Counted from the stretch's first letter, positions 55,321 through 63,711 are shown. The stretch is 64,000 bases of DNA from UBA7803 sp963822255 (GCA_963822255.1 CAWGGV010000009.1:620001-684000), one strand, 5' to 3'. The notes: generated by a model not told the origin, from the sequence alone. Made by a program: numbers and translations.

Positions 55321-56018
55321 GATGGGTCTCCCGTCGACGTTGCCACGTTAGTGAACGGTGCATGAACGGCCGCTGAATCGGCGTCCACCGACACGTGAAC
55401 CCGCACCGTGTCGCCGGGAGGCTGGTCGACCCACTTGTGAAACGTCGTGCCTTGGAAGCGGTAGGCGACGTCGTACCCGTCCACCTCCCTGACCCGCCGC
55501 GTCCGGGTCGTTTCGGTGCAGCGGCGTATGATCCGCGTCTGGACGGCCGGCCGGCTCCGCCGGCGCTCGCCGTAGTAACCGCGGTCGCCCTTGCCAACCC
55601 GTTCGCGGGCGATCGCGGAGCCGAGAACGGCACCGGCGATCGTCAACGGGGCACGGCCATGGCCGTGACCGACCTCGTGGCCGACGACGGCGCCAATCAG
55701 GCCGCCCACCAACGCGGCGGCCACACCCGCGCCGGGCGGTGACGCCGGTCGGCCATAGCCGCGGTGGTAGCGATCCGCGGAGCGGCCATCCGCGGGGCCG
55801 GCTGAACCGTAGTCGGCGATCGGTTCCTCGCACTGCCGCATCGGCTCGCTGACATCGCGCCACACGTAACGTGGCGTGACGTCCACTACGTGGGCATAGA
55901 CGTCATATCCCGGGTCGCCGGGCGCGGTGCCCGCGACGGCCGGACTGGTCGCCAGCATCGCCGTGAGCGGCGCCACCAGAAGCGCGGCCGTCGCCCCGAC
56001 GGCTGAGCGTTTTAGCAT
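55317..56018 (-). CDS. glycine-zipper envelope protein, first gene of the operon
   Basis: A 233-residue exported protein with a signal peptide (TAALLVAPLTAMLATSPAVAG). The region AGVAAALVGGLIGAVVGHEVGHGHGRAPLTIAGAVLGSAIA is a glycine zipper of the 17-kDa-antigen (Rick_17kDa_Anti) type that packs helices in the outer membrane or envelope. The C-terminal domain (VDGYDVAYRFQGTTFHKWVDQPPGDTVRVHVSVD) reappears in the last gene of the operon. A direct-repeat operator candidate lies about 55-70 bases upstream. The first gene probably supplies the outer-membrane anchor for the complex. Confidence 0.8.
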   Translation of the reverse strand: MLKRSAVGATAALLVAPLTAMLATSPAVAGTAPGDPGYDVYAHVVDVTPRYVWRDVSEPMRQCEEPIADYGSAGPADGRSADRYHRGYGRPASPPGAGVAAALVGGLIGAVVGHEVGHGHGRAPLTIAGAVLGSAIARERVGKGDRGYYGERRRSRPAVQTRIIRRCTETTRTRRVREVDGYDVAYRFQGTTFHKWVDQPPGDTVRVHVSVDADSAAVHAPFTNVATSTGDPS

Positions 56019-56071
56019 GGTCCCTTCTCCTGCTCGCGTCCCGAAGGAACCTCCGAGCGTAGCGCCGTCAA

Positions 56072-56088
56072 CTTAACTCAAGCTGAAC
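56072..56088 (-). promoter_or_regulatory. direct-repeat box (OmpR/PmrA-like) upstream of the envelope operon
   Basis: On the minus strand GTTCAG-CTTGA-GTTAAG gives two half-sites with 11-base periodicity, the pattern of PmrA/QseB-type OmpR-family boxes (consensus yTTAAG-N5-yTTAAG). It lies 54-70 bases before ATG 56018. A similar box precedes the DUF3300 gene. Confidence 0.4.
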
Positions 56089-56114
56089 GGGACCATGCGT
56101 TGCGGTTACGATCT

Positions 56115-56438
56115 TCAGTCCAGGCTGTGGTCCAGGGTATCCGGCACCCGGGTGCGGATCTCGTGACCGTGCAGCCGGTGCTCGCGGATGTCAGCGAAAG
56201 CCTGCTCCACCACTTCCCGGCCGCCCTCCCCCGCGTGGTAGATATTCGACAGCAGATACAGCGTCCGCGTGGCCGCCCCGCTGAACACGAACACCGAGTC
56301 GACGAACCGGTTGTCCTTGAAGGTGGGCGGCCGGTCGCCGTCGAAGACCAGCTCGCACGCCTCGAACCTGCACTGATGGAACGACTTGCCGTGCAGCTCG
56401 ATGCGCTGATTGCGGAACGTTTCGTTCTGGTGGTTCAT
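56115..56438 (-). CDS. small protein of unknown function
   Basis: A 107-residue soluble protein (FRNQRIELHGKSFHQCRFEACELVFDGDRPPTFKDNRFVDSVFVFSGAATRTLYLLSNIY). I recall similar short hypothetical proteins in gammaproteobacteria. Although the first part superficially resembles pentapeptide-repeat stretches, it is too short to assign. It lies between the envelope operon and the second hybrid kinase, divergent from the latter. A -10-like TATATT on the minus strand (56477-56482) could be its promoter. Confidence 0.6.
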   Translation of the reverse strand: MNHQNETFRNQRIELHGKSFHQCRFEACELVFDGDRPPTFKDNRFVDSVFVFSGAATRTLYLLSNIYHAGEGGREVVEQAFADIREHRLHGHEIRTRVPDTLDHSLD

Positions 56439-56586
56439 GTGGACTCCCCATAGGCCAAGGACACTGGGTCGGCCTCAATATACACGTAGCCCGGGATCCA
56501 TCGCCCGATTCCGCGCAAGCGACGTTTTCTTGCCGAACCGGCGGTGGTAGGCTCCGGCAACGTCCACGCTGCATGGCACCGCTCCC

Positions 56587-59298
56587 ATGAGGAGCCCACT
56601 GGGCCGCCGGGTAAACCCGATGGCGGACGCGAAGCTCGATAGCGCCTTCAAGGTCGCCGCCGTCTATTTCGTGGCCGCGGGAACCTACATACTCGCGTCC
56701 GACCTGCTGCTCGGCGCGGTCGAGCCCGCTCTCGTCGCTTACGTCAGGCTGGAAATCATCAAGGGCATCGGCTTTGTGGCGCTGACCTCGTTGCTGCTGT
56801 ACGCCCTCATGCGCCGTCACTTAGCGGCGATGCGTCGTGACTCCGCGCGGCAGGCCGAGACGGAGCAGGCGCTGCGGCGCAGCCGCGATCAGCTCGCGCG
56901 CGCCCAGCAGATCGCCCGGCTCGGCACCTGGCAAGCGAATCTGGTGACCGGCGAGCTGCAGTGGTCCGACGGGATCTACGAGATCTTCGGCGTCGATCCG
57001 CAGTCCTTCGGGCATACCATCGACGCCTTTTTCTCCAGGGTTCATGCCGACGACCGCGGCGCGCTCGCGGAAGCCCAGCGCCGCACCCTGGCCGGCGCGG
57101 GGCCCCTCGAAGCCGAGCACCGCATCGTCCGCCCGGACGGCGAGATCCGCTACGTGTTCGAGCGCGCCGAGGTGCGCACCGACGATCGGGGCCAGCTGGT
57201 CACCCAGATCGGCACCGTGCAGGACATCACCGAGCGCAAGCGGGTGGAACTCGAGCTCGAGGAACGCAACCGCCAGCAGACGGCGATCGCTCAGCTCGGG
57301 GTCGAAGCACTGGCGAGCAGCAACGTGGCGGCCCTGATGGATCGCGCCATGACTCTGGCGGCGCGCAGCCTGGACGTGGAGTACGGCGCAGTGCTCGAGC
57401 TGTTGCCGGACGGCCGGGCGCTCAGGCTGACGGCCGGCATCGGCTGGCCGCCCGGGTCGATCGGCCAGACTCAAATCCCGGCGGAGCCGCGCTCGCTGGC
57501 GGGCCACGCGCTTGCCAGCAACGAGCCGGTGGTGGTGGAGGACCTGCGGACCGAGGTTCGGTTCGACCCGCCGCAGGTGTTGCTGGACCACGGCGTGGTC
57601 AGCGGCATCAGCACCCTCGTGTACGGCAACGGCAGTCCCTGGGGTGTCGTCGGCGTCTACACCCGGCGCCGGCTTCGCTTCTCCGACGCCGACGTGGCGT
57701 TCGTGCAGGCGTTGGCCAACCTGATCGGCAACGTGCTACAGCGCGAGCAAACCCAGAACGTCATCCAGGAACGCAACATGCTTCGTCAGTTCGCCAGCGA
57801 AGCGGCGGCGCTCGGCGGCTGGGCATACGATCCGGGCACCGGCGTCCTGACCTGGGACGAGGAGGTGCGCCGGATTCACGAGGTGGACAGCGACTACCAG
57901 CCCGACGCCGAAAGGGCTGTCGATTTCTACACGCCCCGGCACCGGGACCGCGCCAAGCGTGCCTTCGATGCCTGCACGCACCGTGGCGTGCCCTGTGACG
58001 AAGAGCTGCAGCTCGTGACCGCGGCGCATCGGCATATCTGGGTGCGGGTGATCGCCCGGGCGGAACGCGACGCGCAAGGTGCCATTGCCCGGGTGCGCGG
58101 CGCCATCCAGGACATCTCCGACCGCAAGGCCATGGAATCCATGCTGCACCAGTCGCAGCGGCTGGAGGCGATCGGCCAGCTCACCGGCGGCATCGCCCAT
58201 GACTTCAACAATCTGCTGACGGTCATACTCGGAAACTCGGAGCAGATCGCGCGTGCCGCGGGCGGCGACCAGGCGCTCGAGACGCTGGCCGCGACCACCC
58301 ATCAGGCGGCGTCGCGGGGGGCGGAGCTCACGGCCCAGCTACTGGCCTATGCCCGCCAGCAGCCGCTGGAGCCGGTGCCCACCAACGTGACCGAATTGCT
58401 CGCCGCGATGGATCAGCTGCTGCGCCGCAGCCTCGGCGAGCAGGTGGAGATCGAGCTCGTGCACGGCGGCGGGCTGTGGACGGCCATGGTGGATCCGGCG
58501 CGGCTGGAATCCGCTCTGCTGAACCTGTGCCTGAACGCGCGGGACGCCATGCCGGAAGGCGGACGGCTGACGATCGAGACCGCCAACGTCCACCTCGACG
58601 ACCATTACGCGGCGCAGCAGCCGGACATCACGCCCGGACATTACGTGATGATCGCCGTCACCGACACCGGGGCCGGTGTGCCGCCGGAGCTGCGGGAGCG
58701 GGTGTTCGAGCCGTTCTTCACCACCAAGCCGGTGGGCCTCGGAAGCGGTCTCGGGCTGTCCATGGTGTACGGTTTCGTCAAGCAGTCACGCGGCCACGTC
58801 AAGTTGTACTCGGAGCCCGGCCAGGGGACCACGGTGAAGCTCTACCTGCCCCGAACCTGGGACGAGGCGCGCCCGGCAGCGCCACCGGCGCCGCAGGAGA
58901 CCGAGCGCGGCCGCGGCCAGCTCGTCCTGGTGGTGGAAGACGACGAGCTGGTGCGGCGCTTCGTCGCCGAGCAGGTGGAAACGCTGGGATACCGGGTGCT
59001 CACCGCCGCCAATGGCGCCGAGGCACTGGCAATACTCGAATCCGACGCCGACGTGGACCTGTTGTTCACGGACGTGGTCATGCCCGGGTCAATCGGCGGG
59101 CGCGAGCTCGCCGACCTGGCACGCAATCTGTACCCCGGGCTGCCGGTGCTGTTCACCTCCGGCTATACGGAGAATGCCATCGTCCATCAGGGGCGCCTGG
59201 ACCCGGGGATCGCCCTGCTCAACAAGCCCTATCGGCAGAGCGACCTGGCGAGGAAGCTCGCGGCGGTGCTGAACCGCGAGCCGGACGCGGACACCTGA
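56587..59298 (+). CDS. membrane-associated PAS/GAF hybrid histidine kinase / response regulator
   Basis: A 903-residue kinase with two N-terminal membrane helices (FKVAAVYFVAAGTYILASDLLLGA and IIKGIGFVALTSLLLYALM). A PAS domain (about 100-220), GAF (about 225-390), a second PAS, HisKA (phospho-His in LTGGIAHDFNNLLTVIL), HATPase (DTGAGVPPELRERVFEPFFTTKPVGLGSGLGLSMVYGF) and a C-terminal receiver (phospho-Asp in DLLFTDVVMPGSIGG) follow. It is paralogous to the kinase at 47001-49268. ATG 56587 is the longest start; ATG 56620 (MADAKLD) is plausible. It faces away from the envelope operon and may sense its state. Confidence 0.88.
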   Translation: MRSPLGRRVNPMADAKLDSAFKVAAVYFVAAGTYILASDLLLGAVEPALVAYVRLEIIKGIGFVALTSLLLYALMRRHLAAMRRDSARQAETEQALRRSRDQLARAQQIARLGTWQANLVTGELQWSDGIYEIFGVDPQSFGHTIDAFFSRVHADDRGALAEAQRRTLAGAGPLEAEHRIVRPDGEIRYVFERAEVRTDDRGQLVTQIGTVQDITERKRVELELEERNRQQTAIAQLGVEALASSNVAALMDRAMTLAARSLDVEYGAVLELLPDGRALRLTAGIGWPPGSIGQTQIPAEPRSLAGHALASNEPVVVEDLRTEVRFDPPQVLLDHGVVSGISTLVYGNGSPWGVVGVYTRRRLRFSDADVAFVQALANLIGNVLQREQTQNVIQERNMLRQFASEAAALGGWAYDPGTGVLTWDEEVRRIHEVDSDYQPDAERAVDFYTPRHRDRAKRAFDACTHRGVPCDEELQLVTAAHRHIWVRVIARAERDAQGAIARVRGAIQDISDRKAMESMLHQSQRLEAIGQLTGGIAHDFNNLLTVILGNSEQIARAAGGDQALETLAATTHQAASRGAELTAQLLAYARQQPLEPVPTNVTELLAAMDQLLRRSLGEQVEIELVHGGGLWTAMVDPARLESALLNLCLNARDAMPEGGRLTIETANVHLDDHYAAQQPDITPGHYVMIAVTDTGAGVPPELRERVFEPFFTTKPVGLGSGLGLSMVYGFVKQSRGHVKLYSEPGQGTTVKLYLPRTWDEARPAAPPAPQETERGRGQLVLVVEDDELVRRFVAEQVETLGYRVLTAANGAEALAILESDADVDLLFTDVVMPGSIGGRELADLARNLYPGLPVLFTSGYTENAIVHQGRLDPGIALLNKPYRQSDLARKLAAVLNREPDADT

Positions 59299-59329
59299 AC
59301 GGGCGGGCACCCTGGCGCCGGGCGGCTGT

Positions 59330-59346
59330 CTTAAGCTACGGTTCAG
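59330..59346 (+). promoter_or_regulatory. direct-repeat box (OmpR/PmrA-like) upstream of the DUF3300 gene
   Basis: CTTAAG-CTACG-GTTCAG gives two half-sites spaced 11 bases apart, mirroring the box at 56072-56088 before the envelope operon. The repeat GTTCAGCTTG is shared exactly by the two loci. It is followed by the gene start at 59407. The consensus is PmrA/QseB-like; the real regulator is unknown. Confidence 0.4.
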
Positions 59347-59406
59347 CTTGTCTGGCTCAGCATCGCTGTTCGAGCAGTGCCGGGCCGCCGCCCGGGAGGT
59401 AAACGG

Positions 59407-60702
59407 ATGCAGTACGGGCACAAGTACGGGCACAGAAGAAACGCTTGGCGGGCCGCCGTCGTCGTTCTGATCTGGTTGGTCTGTGGCAGCGCCAGCGCTG
59501 CCGACGACGACGACGTGGCCCTGGGCTCTGCCCTGCCCGCAGGCGCAGCCTATCGGCCGCTCAGCCCGGACGAGCTGGAAGATCTGGTGGCTCCCGTGGC
59601 CCTCTATCCGGACGATCTGCTGGCAGTCGTGCTGCCCGCCGCCACGTTTCCCCTGCAGGTGGTGGAGGCCGACCGCTATCTGCAGGCCGCCGACGGCGAC
59701 CCGACGGCCAGCCCCGACCCCGCCTGGGACCAGTCGGTGGTGGCGCTGCTGAACTACCCCGAGGTGGTGGACAAGCTCTCCGGCGACCTGGAATGGACCC
59801 GGAATCTCGGCGAGGCGGTCGTCAACCAGCAGGAGGCCGTGCTGGCCGCGGTGGAGCGGTTCCGCCGCGAGGCGCATACGGTGGGCAATCTCCGCTCCGA
59901 CGAGCGCCTGCGGGTGGACGCGGGGCCGGACGCGGTGACCATCCGATCGGCGGATCCGGCCGTCATCTACGTACCGAACTACGAGCCCGCCCAGGTGATC
60001 GTGTGGCACGGCTATCCGGCCTTCGGCTATTACCCGCGCCCCTGTCCCGTCTACTACTATCCTTACCTGGCGGACGACGACCTCATGCCCCGGCTGTCTC
60101 ACCCGTTCTGGGGCGTGACGAGCGTGTACAGCATCGGCTGGACGTCCCACCATCTGCAGTTTCACACCCTCGGCGAGCCGGGACATCCGTACTTCGGCCA
60201 CCACTACGCTTTCGATCACTACCGCTACTGGCGCCCCAGGCTCATGTTCCGCAGCCGCCCCTACGACCACGGACGATGGCGTCGGGTCCACGAATCCCTG
60301 AAGCGTGGCGGAGGAACCGGGGCGGGGCGGCCGCCGGACCATGTCCGCACCTGGACGACCGGGCCCCGGAGCGGCGCTCGTCCGTCCCCGCGGCCGGAGG
60401 TACGGATGGAGTGGATGAGACAGCAGGAGCAGGCTATTCCACCGGCAACCTCCGGGGTGCCGACGCCGCACGGCGCGCGCCCGCGGCTGCAGCCTTCACG
60501 GCCGGGACGTTCCGAGCAGCGCCAACGTCCGGCCGCCGCACCCGGCACCCGGGTGCCGTCCGGCACCGGCGTGCCGGCGGCAATACCCGGAACGGCCGCG
60601 GAGGAGTCAGCGTCGGCTGCTGCGGCCGCGTCCGCGCGGGCCGAGGCGTGGCAGAGGGGGCCCCGAGCGATCGAGCGCGGCGGCAGGGGCCAACCCAGAT
60701 GA
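59407..60702 (+). CDS. DUF3300 domain secreted protein
   Basis: A 431-residue exported protein: signal peptide (AAVVVLIWLVCGSASA), then a DUF3300 domain (LSPDELEDLVAPVALYPDDLLAVVLPAATFPLQVVEADRYLQAA, and YVPNYEPAQVIVW), typical of envelope proteins in diverse Gram-negatives. The C-terminal about 150 residues are low-complexity, rich in Pro, Arg, Gly and Ala. It starts behind a strong GGGAGG Shine-Dalgarno sequence. Function is unknown. It lies 108 bases after the second hybrid kinase, with a direct-repeat box between. Confidence 0.85.
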   Translation: MQYGHKYGHRRNAWRAAVVVLIWLVCGSASAADDDDVALGSALPAGAAYRPLSPDELEDLVAPVALYPDDLLAVVLPAATFPLQVVEADRYLQAADGDPTASPDPAWDQSVVALLNYPEVVDKLSGDLEWTRNLGEAVVNQQEAVLAAVERFRREAHTVGNLRSDERLRVDAGPDAVTIRSADPAVIYVPNYEPAQVIVWHGYPAFGYYPRPCPVYYYPYLADDDLMPRLSHPFWGVTSVYSIGWTSHHLQFHTLGEPGHPYFGHHYAFDHYRYWRPRLMFRSRPYDHGRWRRVHESLKRGGGTGAGRPPDHVRTWTTGPRSGARPSPRPEVRMEWMRQQEQAIPPATSGVPTPHGARPRLQPSRPGRSEQRQRPAAAPGTRVPSGTGVPAAIPGTAAEESASAAAAASARAEAWQRGPRAIERGGRGQPR

Positions 60703-60892
60703 AACCGACGGCTCTAAAACCGCGAGCACTTATGCCGCGAACGTTGGATCGACCGTTTGTCATCGGCCAACGGGGTGCGCAGAATGAAGCGGTGTTCCAT
60801 TGGATCGGGCCGCGGCAGGACGTGCGGGCGCCGAGGGGCGACGCGCTTGCGCTCCGCCGCGGACGGACCAGTTCGCGGAGCGGAAAGCAAAC

Positions 60893-61462
60893 ATGAAAAC
60901 GAAGCGATACTTTTTCGTCGGCGACGACTTGGACGACCTGGAAGGCCTTCAGGCAGAGCTCGAGACGTCCGGGATTACCACGCCGCAGATTCACGTGCTG
61001 ACTCTGGACGACGCGGCGGCGGAGACCCACCACCACCTGCACGACGTGCAGTCCCTGATGAAGAAGGACATCATCCAGTCCGGTCAGTACGGCCTGATGG
61101 TCGGCATCGTGGCCGCTTGCGCGGTGCTGCTGCTGACCTGGCTGGCCAGGCTTCACACCTATCCGGTGGGCTGGCTTCCATTCATCTTCCTCGCCGTCGT
61201 GCTGCTCGGGTTCTTCACCTGGGAAGGCGGCTTCATCGGCATCCAGACCTTCAACCGCAACTTCCAGCGCTTCAAGCAGGAGCTGGAGGCCGGGCGGCAC
61301 GTGTTCTTCGTGGATCTGCGCGATGACCAGGAGCACCTGCTCAACGAGGTGGTACGGCGCCATCCCGGCGCCAGACAGGCGGGCACCGGGCGGGCCGCTC
61401 CGCACTGGCTGACCGTCTGGCAGCGGCGGCTGAAGAAGGTATTCGTGGAAACGCTGCCCTGA
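60893..61462 (+). CDS. small membrane protein of unknown function
   Basis: A 189-residue protein: an N-terminal soluble stretch (RYFFVGDDLDDLEGLQAELETSGI) resembling the beta-alpha-beta start of stress-protein domains, two hydrophobic helices (LMVGIVAACAVLLLTWLARL and WLPFIFLAVVLLGFFTW), then a basic C-terminal region. I recall such proteins annotated loosely as NAD/FAD-utilising or stress-related membrane proteins, without proof. ATG 60893 was chosen. The 190-base gap upstream after the DUF3300 gene shows no clear element. Confidence 0.7.
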   Translation: MKTKRYFFVGDDLDDLEGLQAELETSGITTPQIHVLTLDDAAAETHHHLHDVQSLMKKDIIQSGQYGLMVGIVAACAVLLLTWLARLHTYPVGWLPFIFLAVVLLGFFTWEGGFIGIQTFNRNFQRFKQELEAGRHVFFVDLRDDQEHLLNEVVRRHPGARQAGTGRAAPHWLTVWQRRLKKVFVETLP

Positions 61463-61524
61463 CCACCGGACCTGTCACCCGGACATCGCAGGCATCCGCC
61501 TGATCTGCTCACCCGCGCGGCGCT

Positions 61525-61535
61525 TGATATATACT
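61525..61535 (+). promoter_or_regulatory. extended -10 promoter upstream of the secreted-protein operon
   Basis: TGATATATACT combines an extended TG-N-TATATA (-10 at 61528-61533) with an overlapping TATACT. No good -35 hexamer is present, as is common for extended -10 promoters. Transcripts would carry a leader of about 160 bases containing the hairpin at 61578-61610. Confidence 0.4.
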
Positions 61536-61577
61536 CGGCGGCTGGTACGGGGAGCAGAGATATCACGACTTGCACAA

Positions 61578-61610
61578 CCGCCTTCACGGCAGCGCTGCCG
61601 TGGATGGCGG
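61578..61610 (+). promoter_or_regulatory. large hairpin in the 5' leader of the secreted-protein operon
   Basis: CACGGCAGC-GCTGCCGTG (61585-61602) is a perfect 18-base palindrome (7 bp with a GCGC loop). It is flanked by CCGCC (61578-61582) and GGCGG (61606-61610), which can extend the stem with a small internal loop. It stands between the candidate promoter and the ATG at 61703 and could act as an attenuator, a translational control element or a protein-binding site. It matches no riboswitch I know. Confidence 0.45.
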
Positions 61611-61702
61611 CGTGCGCGTCAGCCTCCGATCCTCCCCGGCTGTAACGTTTGGCGGCTCCCCCGGGAGCCCGACACGTGACGAAGCAACAGGAAATCTGGC
61701 AT

Positions 61703-62575
61703 ATGCTGGGATTGGGACCGAGATCGGCCATCGTCGGGATCGTCCTCGCGCTCCTCTGCGCGCCGGCCCTGGCGGCCCACTACCAGGCGCCCCGGGCGCC
61801 GGCGGGCAAGCACCCGGACCTGAACGGCATCTGGCAGGCGCTCAACACCGCCAACTACGACGTCGAGCGGCACATGGCGCGGCACTCGCTGCAGCTGCGG
61901 GACGGGCCGCACGGCCCCCTGCCCACGGTCGAACTGCTGAGACTGGGCGCCGTGGGGGCGGTGCCGCCGGGGCTCGGGGTGGTCGACGGCGGCAGGATTC
62001 CCTATAAGGCCGAGGCGCTGGAGAAGAAAAAAGACAACGCCGCCCACTGGATAGACCGCGATCCCGAGGTGAAGTGTTATCTGCCCGGGGTGCCCCGTGC
62101 CACCTACATGCCGTTCCCGTTCCGGATCGTACAGCAGGAGGGCTCAATCATGATCCTCTACGAGTACGCCAACGCCGTCCGCGACATCTACATGAAGGAC
62201 GTGGGGCCCGCGCCGGTGGATTCCTGGATGGGTCAGTCGGTAGCGCACTGGGAAGGCGACACCCTGGTGGTGGAGGTGACCGGCATGAACGACCAGACCT
62301 GGTTCGATCGGGCCGGCAACTTTCACAGCGATCAGATGAAGGTGACCGAGCGCTACACGCCGATGGGGCCGAACCACCTCGGTTACGAGGCCACCATCGA
62401 GGACCCCGCGACCTTCACCCGGCCCTGGAAGATCAGCATGCCACTGTATCGGCGCATGGAAGACGATGCACGGCTCCTGGACTTCCGCTGCGTCGAGTTC
62501 GTCGAAGAGCTGCTGTACGGGCAGTGGAGAAGACATCCCCTGCCGCGGCCGGACATGCCGGAAACGGGAGGCTGA
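61703..62575 (+). CDS. secreted protein of unknown function (tandem related family, copy 1)
   Basis: A 290-residue protein with a signal peptide (VGIVLALLCAPALAAHYQ), then a mature part opening GKHPDLNGIWQ. The diagnostic stretch is GQSVAHWEGDTLVVEVTGMNDQTWFDRAG, followed by VTERYTPMGPNHLGYEATIEDPATFTRPW. The same order occurs in the next protein (GDSIGWWDGNTLVIDTSNFRDD, VVERFHY, and VEDPNIWKTSW). The fold looks beta-rich. Proteins with this WDGxTLVIDT motif are common hypothetical proteins in proteobacteria and acidobacteria, with no function known to me. ATG 61703 was chosen; GTG 61676 is possible. It starts the operon with the next two genes. Confidence 0.78.
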   Translation: MLGLGPRSAIVGIVLALLCAPALAAHYQAPRAPAGKHPDLNGIWQALNTANYDVERHMARHSLQLRDGPHGPLPTVELLRLGAVGAVPPGLGVVDGGRIPYKAEALEKKKDNAAHWIDRDPEVKCYLPGVPRATYMPFPFRIVQQEGSIMILYEYANAVRDIYMKDVGPAPVDSWMGQSVAHWEGDTLVVEVTGMNDQTWFDRAGNFHSDQMKVTERYTPMGPNHLGYEATIEDPATFTRPWKISMPLYRRMEDDARLLDFRCVEFVEELLYGQWRRHPLPRPDMPETGG

Positions 62576-62579
62576 GATC

Positions 62580-63677
62580 ATGATCCTACCGACCAGGACC
62601 AGCTGGCTGCTCTGCGCCGTCGTCGCGGCGGCGATGACCATGCCGGCGTCCGCCGGTGTGCCCCGCACCTCGAAGGGAAGACCCGACTTCTCCGGCACCT
62701 ACAACGTGGGAACCCTGACCCCGCTGCAGCGCCCGAAGATGTTCGGCGACAAGCTGGTACTCTCGCCCGAGCAGGCCGCCAAGATCGCCGAGGAGCGCAA
62801 GAAGCTACTGTCCGACGACCTGAAACCGGACGACCCGGATCGCGCCGCGCCACCCAAGGGCGGTGACGGCTCCACGGGCGCGGCCGGCAACGTCGGCGGC
62901 TACAACGCTTTCTGGATCGACGAGGGCGACGGGGCGTTCCGCATCAACGGCGAGTTCCGCACGTCCATCATCACCAGGCCGAAGGACGGCCGCTTCCCGG
63001 CGTTTCTGCCGGCAGCAGCCAAGCGCATGGCCGAGCGGCGCGAGTTCTTCCGGCAGAACACGGGCGAAGCGTGGTGGATAGAAACCGGCGGTCACGGCCC
63101 ATATGACGATCCGGAAGATCGCGGGCTGGGAGAGCGCTGCCTGCTCGGCTTCGGCTCCACCGCCGGGCCGCCCATGCTGCCGGTGCTGTACAACAACACC
63201 AAGCGCATCATTCAGAACGAGAACACCGTGGTGATTCTCACCGAGATGGATCACGACGCTCGCATCGTGCGCATGAACGGCAAGCACGCGCCGGACGACC
63301 AGCGGTTCTGGCTCGGAGACTCCATCGGCTGGTGGGACGGCAACACCCTGGTGATCGATACCAGCAACTTTCGCGACGACACCAGCTTCTACATGGGCAC
63401 CCGCGACCTTCACGTGGTGGAGCGGTTTCACTACGCCCGGGATGGCCAGCTCGTCTACGGCTTTACGGTGGAAGATCCCAACATCTGGAAGACGTCGTGG
63501 AGCGGGGAGTACCCCTGGCCACGGACCGACGAGCGGCTGTACGAGTACGCCTGTCACGAGGGCAACTACGCACTCGGCGGGGTGCTCCGGGGCGCGCGAT
63601 TGCTGGAGCAGGAATGGCTGGACAAGCACGGCAGGAGCGGCGAGGAGACAGCCGATGCGGCGCCACCTTCAAAGTGA
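62580..63677 (+). CDS. secreted protein of unknown function (tandem related family, copy 2)
   Basis: A 365-residue exported protein (signal peptide WLLCAVVAAAMTMPASAG) of the same kind as the preceding one: RPDFSGTY near the start of the mature part, then GGHGPYDDPEDRGLGERCLLGFGSTAGPPMLP, a beta-rich segment with IIQNENTVVILTEMDHDARIVRMNGKH, and GDSIGWWDGNTLVIDTSNFRDDT. It starts 4 bases after the preceding stop. It is followed by the DUF6152 gene after 34 bases. The trio is probably one operon; the joint function is unknown, perhaps at the cell surface or in the periplasm. Confidence 0.78.
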   Translation: MILPTRTSWLLCAVVAAAMTMPASAGVPRTSKGRPDFSGTYNVGTLTPLQRPKMFGDKLVLSPEQAAKIAEERKKLLSDDLKPDDPDRAAPPKGGDGSTGAAGNVGGYNAFWIDEGDGAFRINGEFRTSIITRPKDGRFPAFLPAAAKRMAERREFFRQNTGEAWWIETGGHGPYDDPEDRGLGERCLLGFGSTAGPPMLPVLYNNTKRIIQNENTVVILTEMDHDARIVRMNGKHAPDDQRFWLGDSIGWWDGNTLVIDTSNFRDDTSFYMGTRDLHVVERFHYARDGQLVYGFTVEDPNIWKTSWSGEYPWPRTDERLYEYACHEGNYALGGVLRGARLLEQEWLDKHGRSGEETADAAPPSK

Positions 63678-63711
63678 CGGATCGGCGAGGAATCGAAGGA
63701 GAATGAGCCAT

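Noticed and set aside
56115..56438. Pentapeptide-repeat protein
   Set aside because: Only a short stretch resembles the A(D/N)Lxx pattern; the rest of the protein does not repeat.
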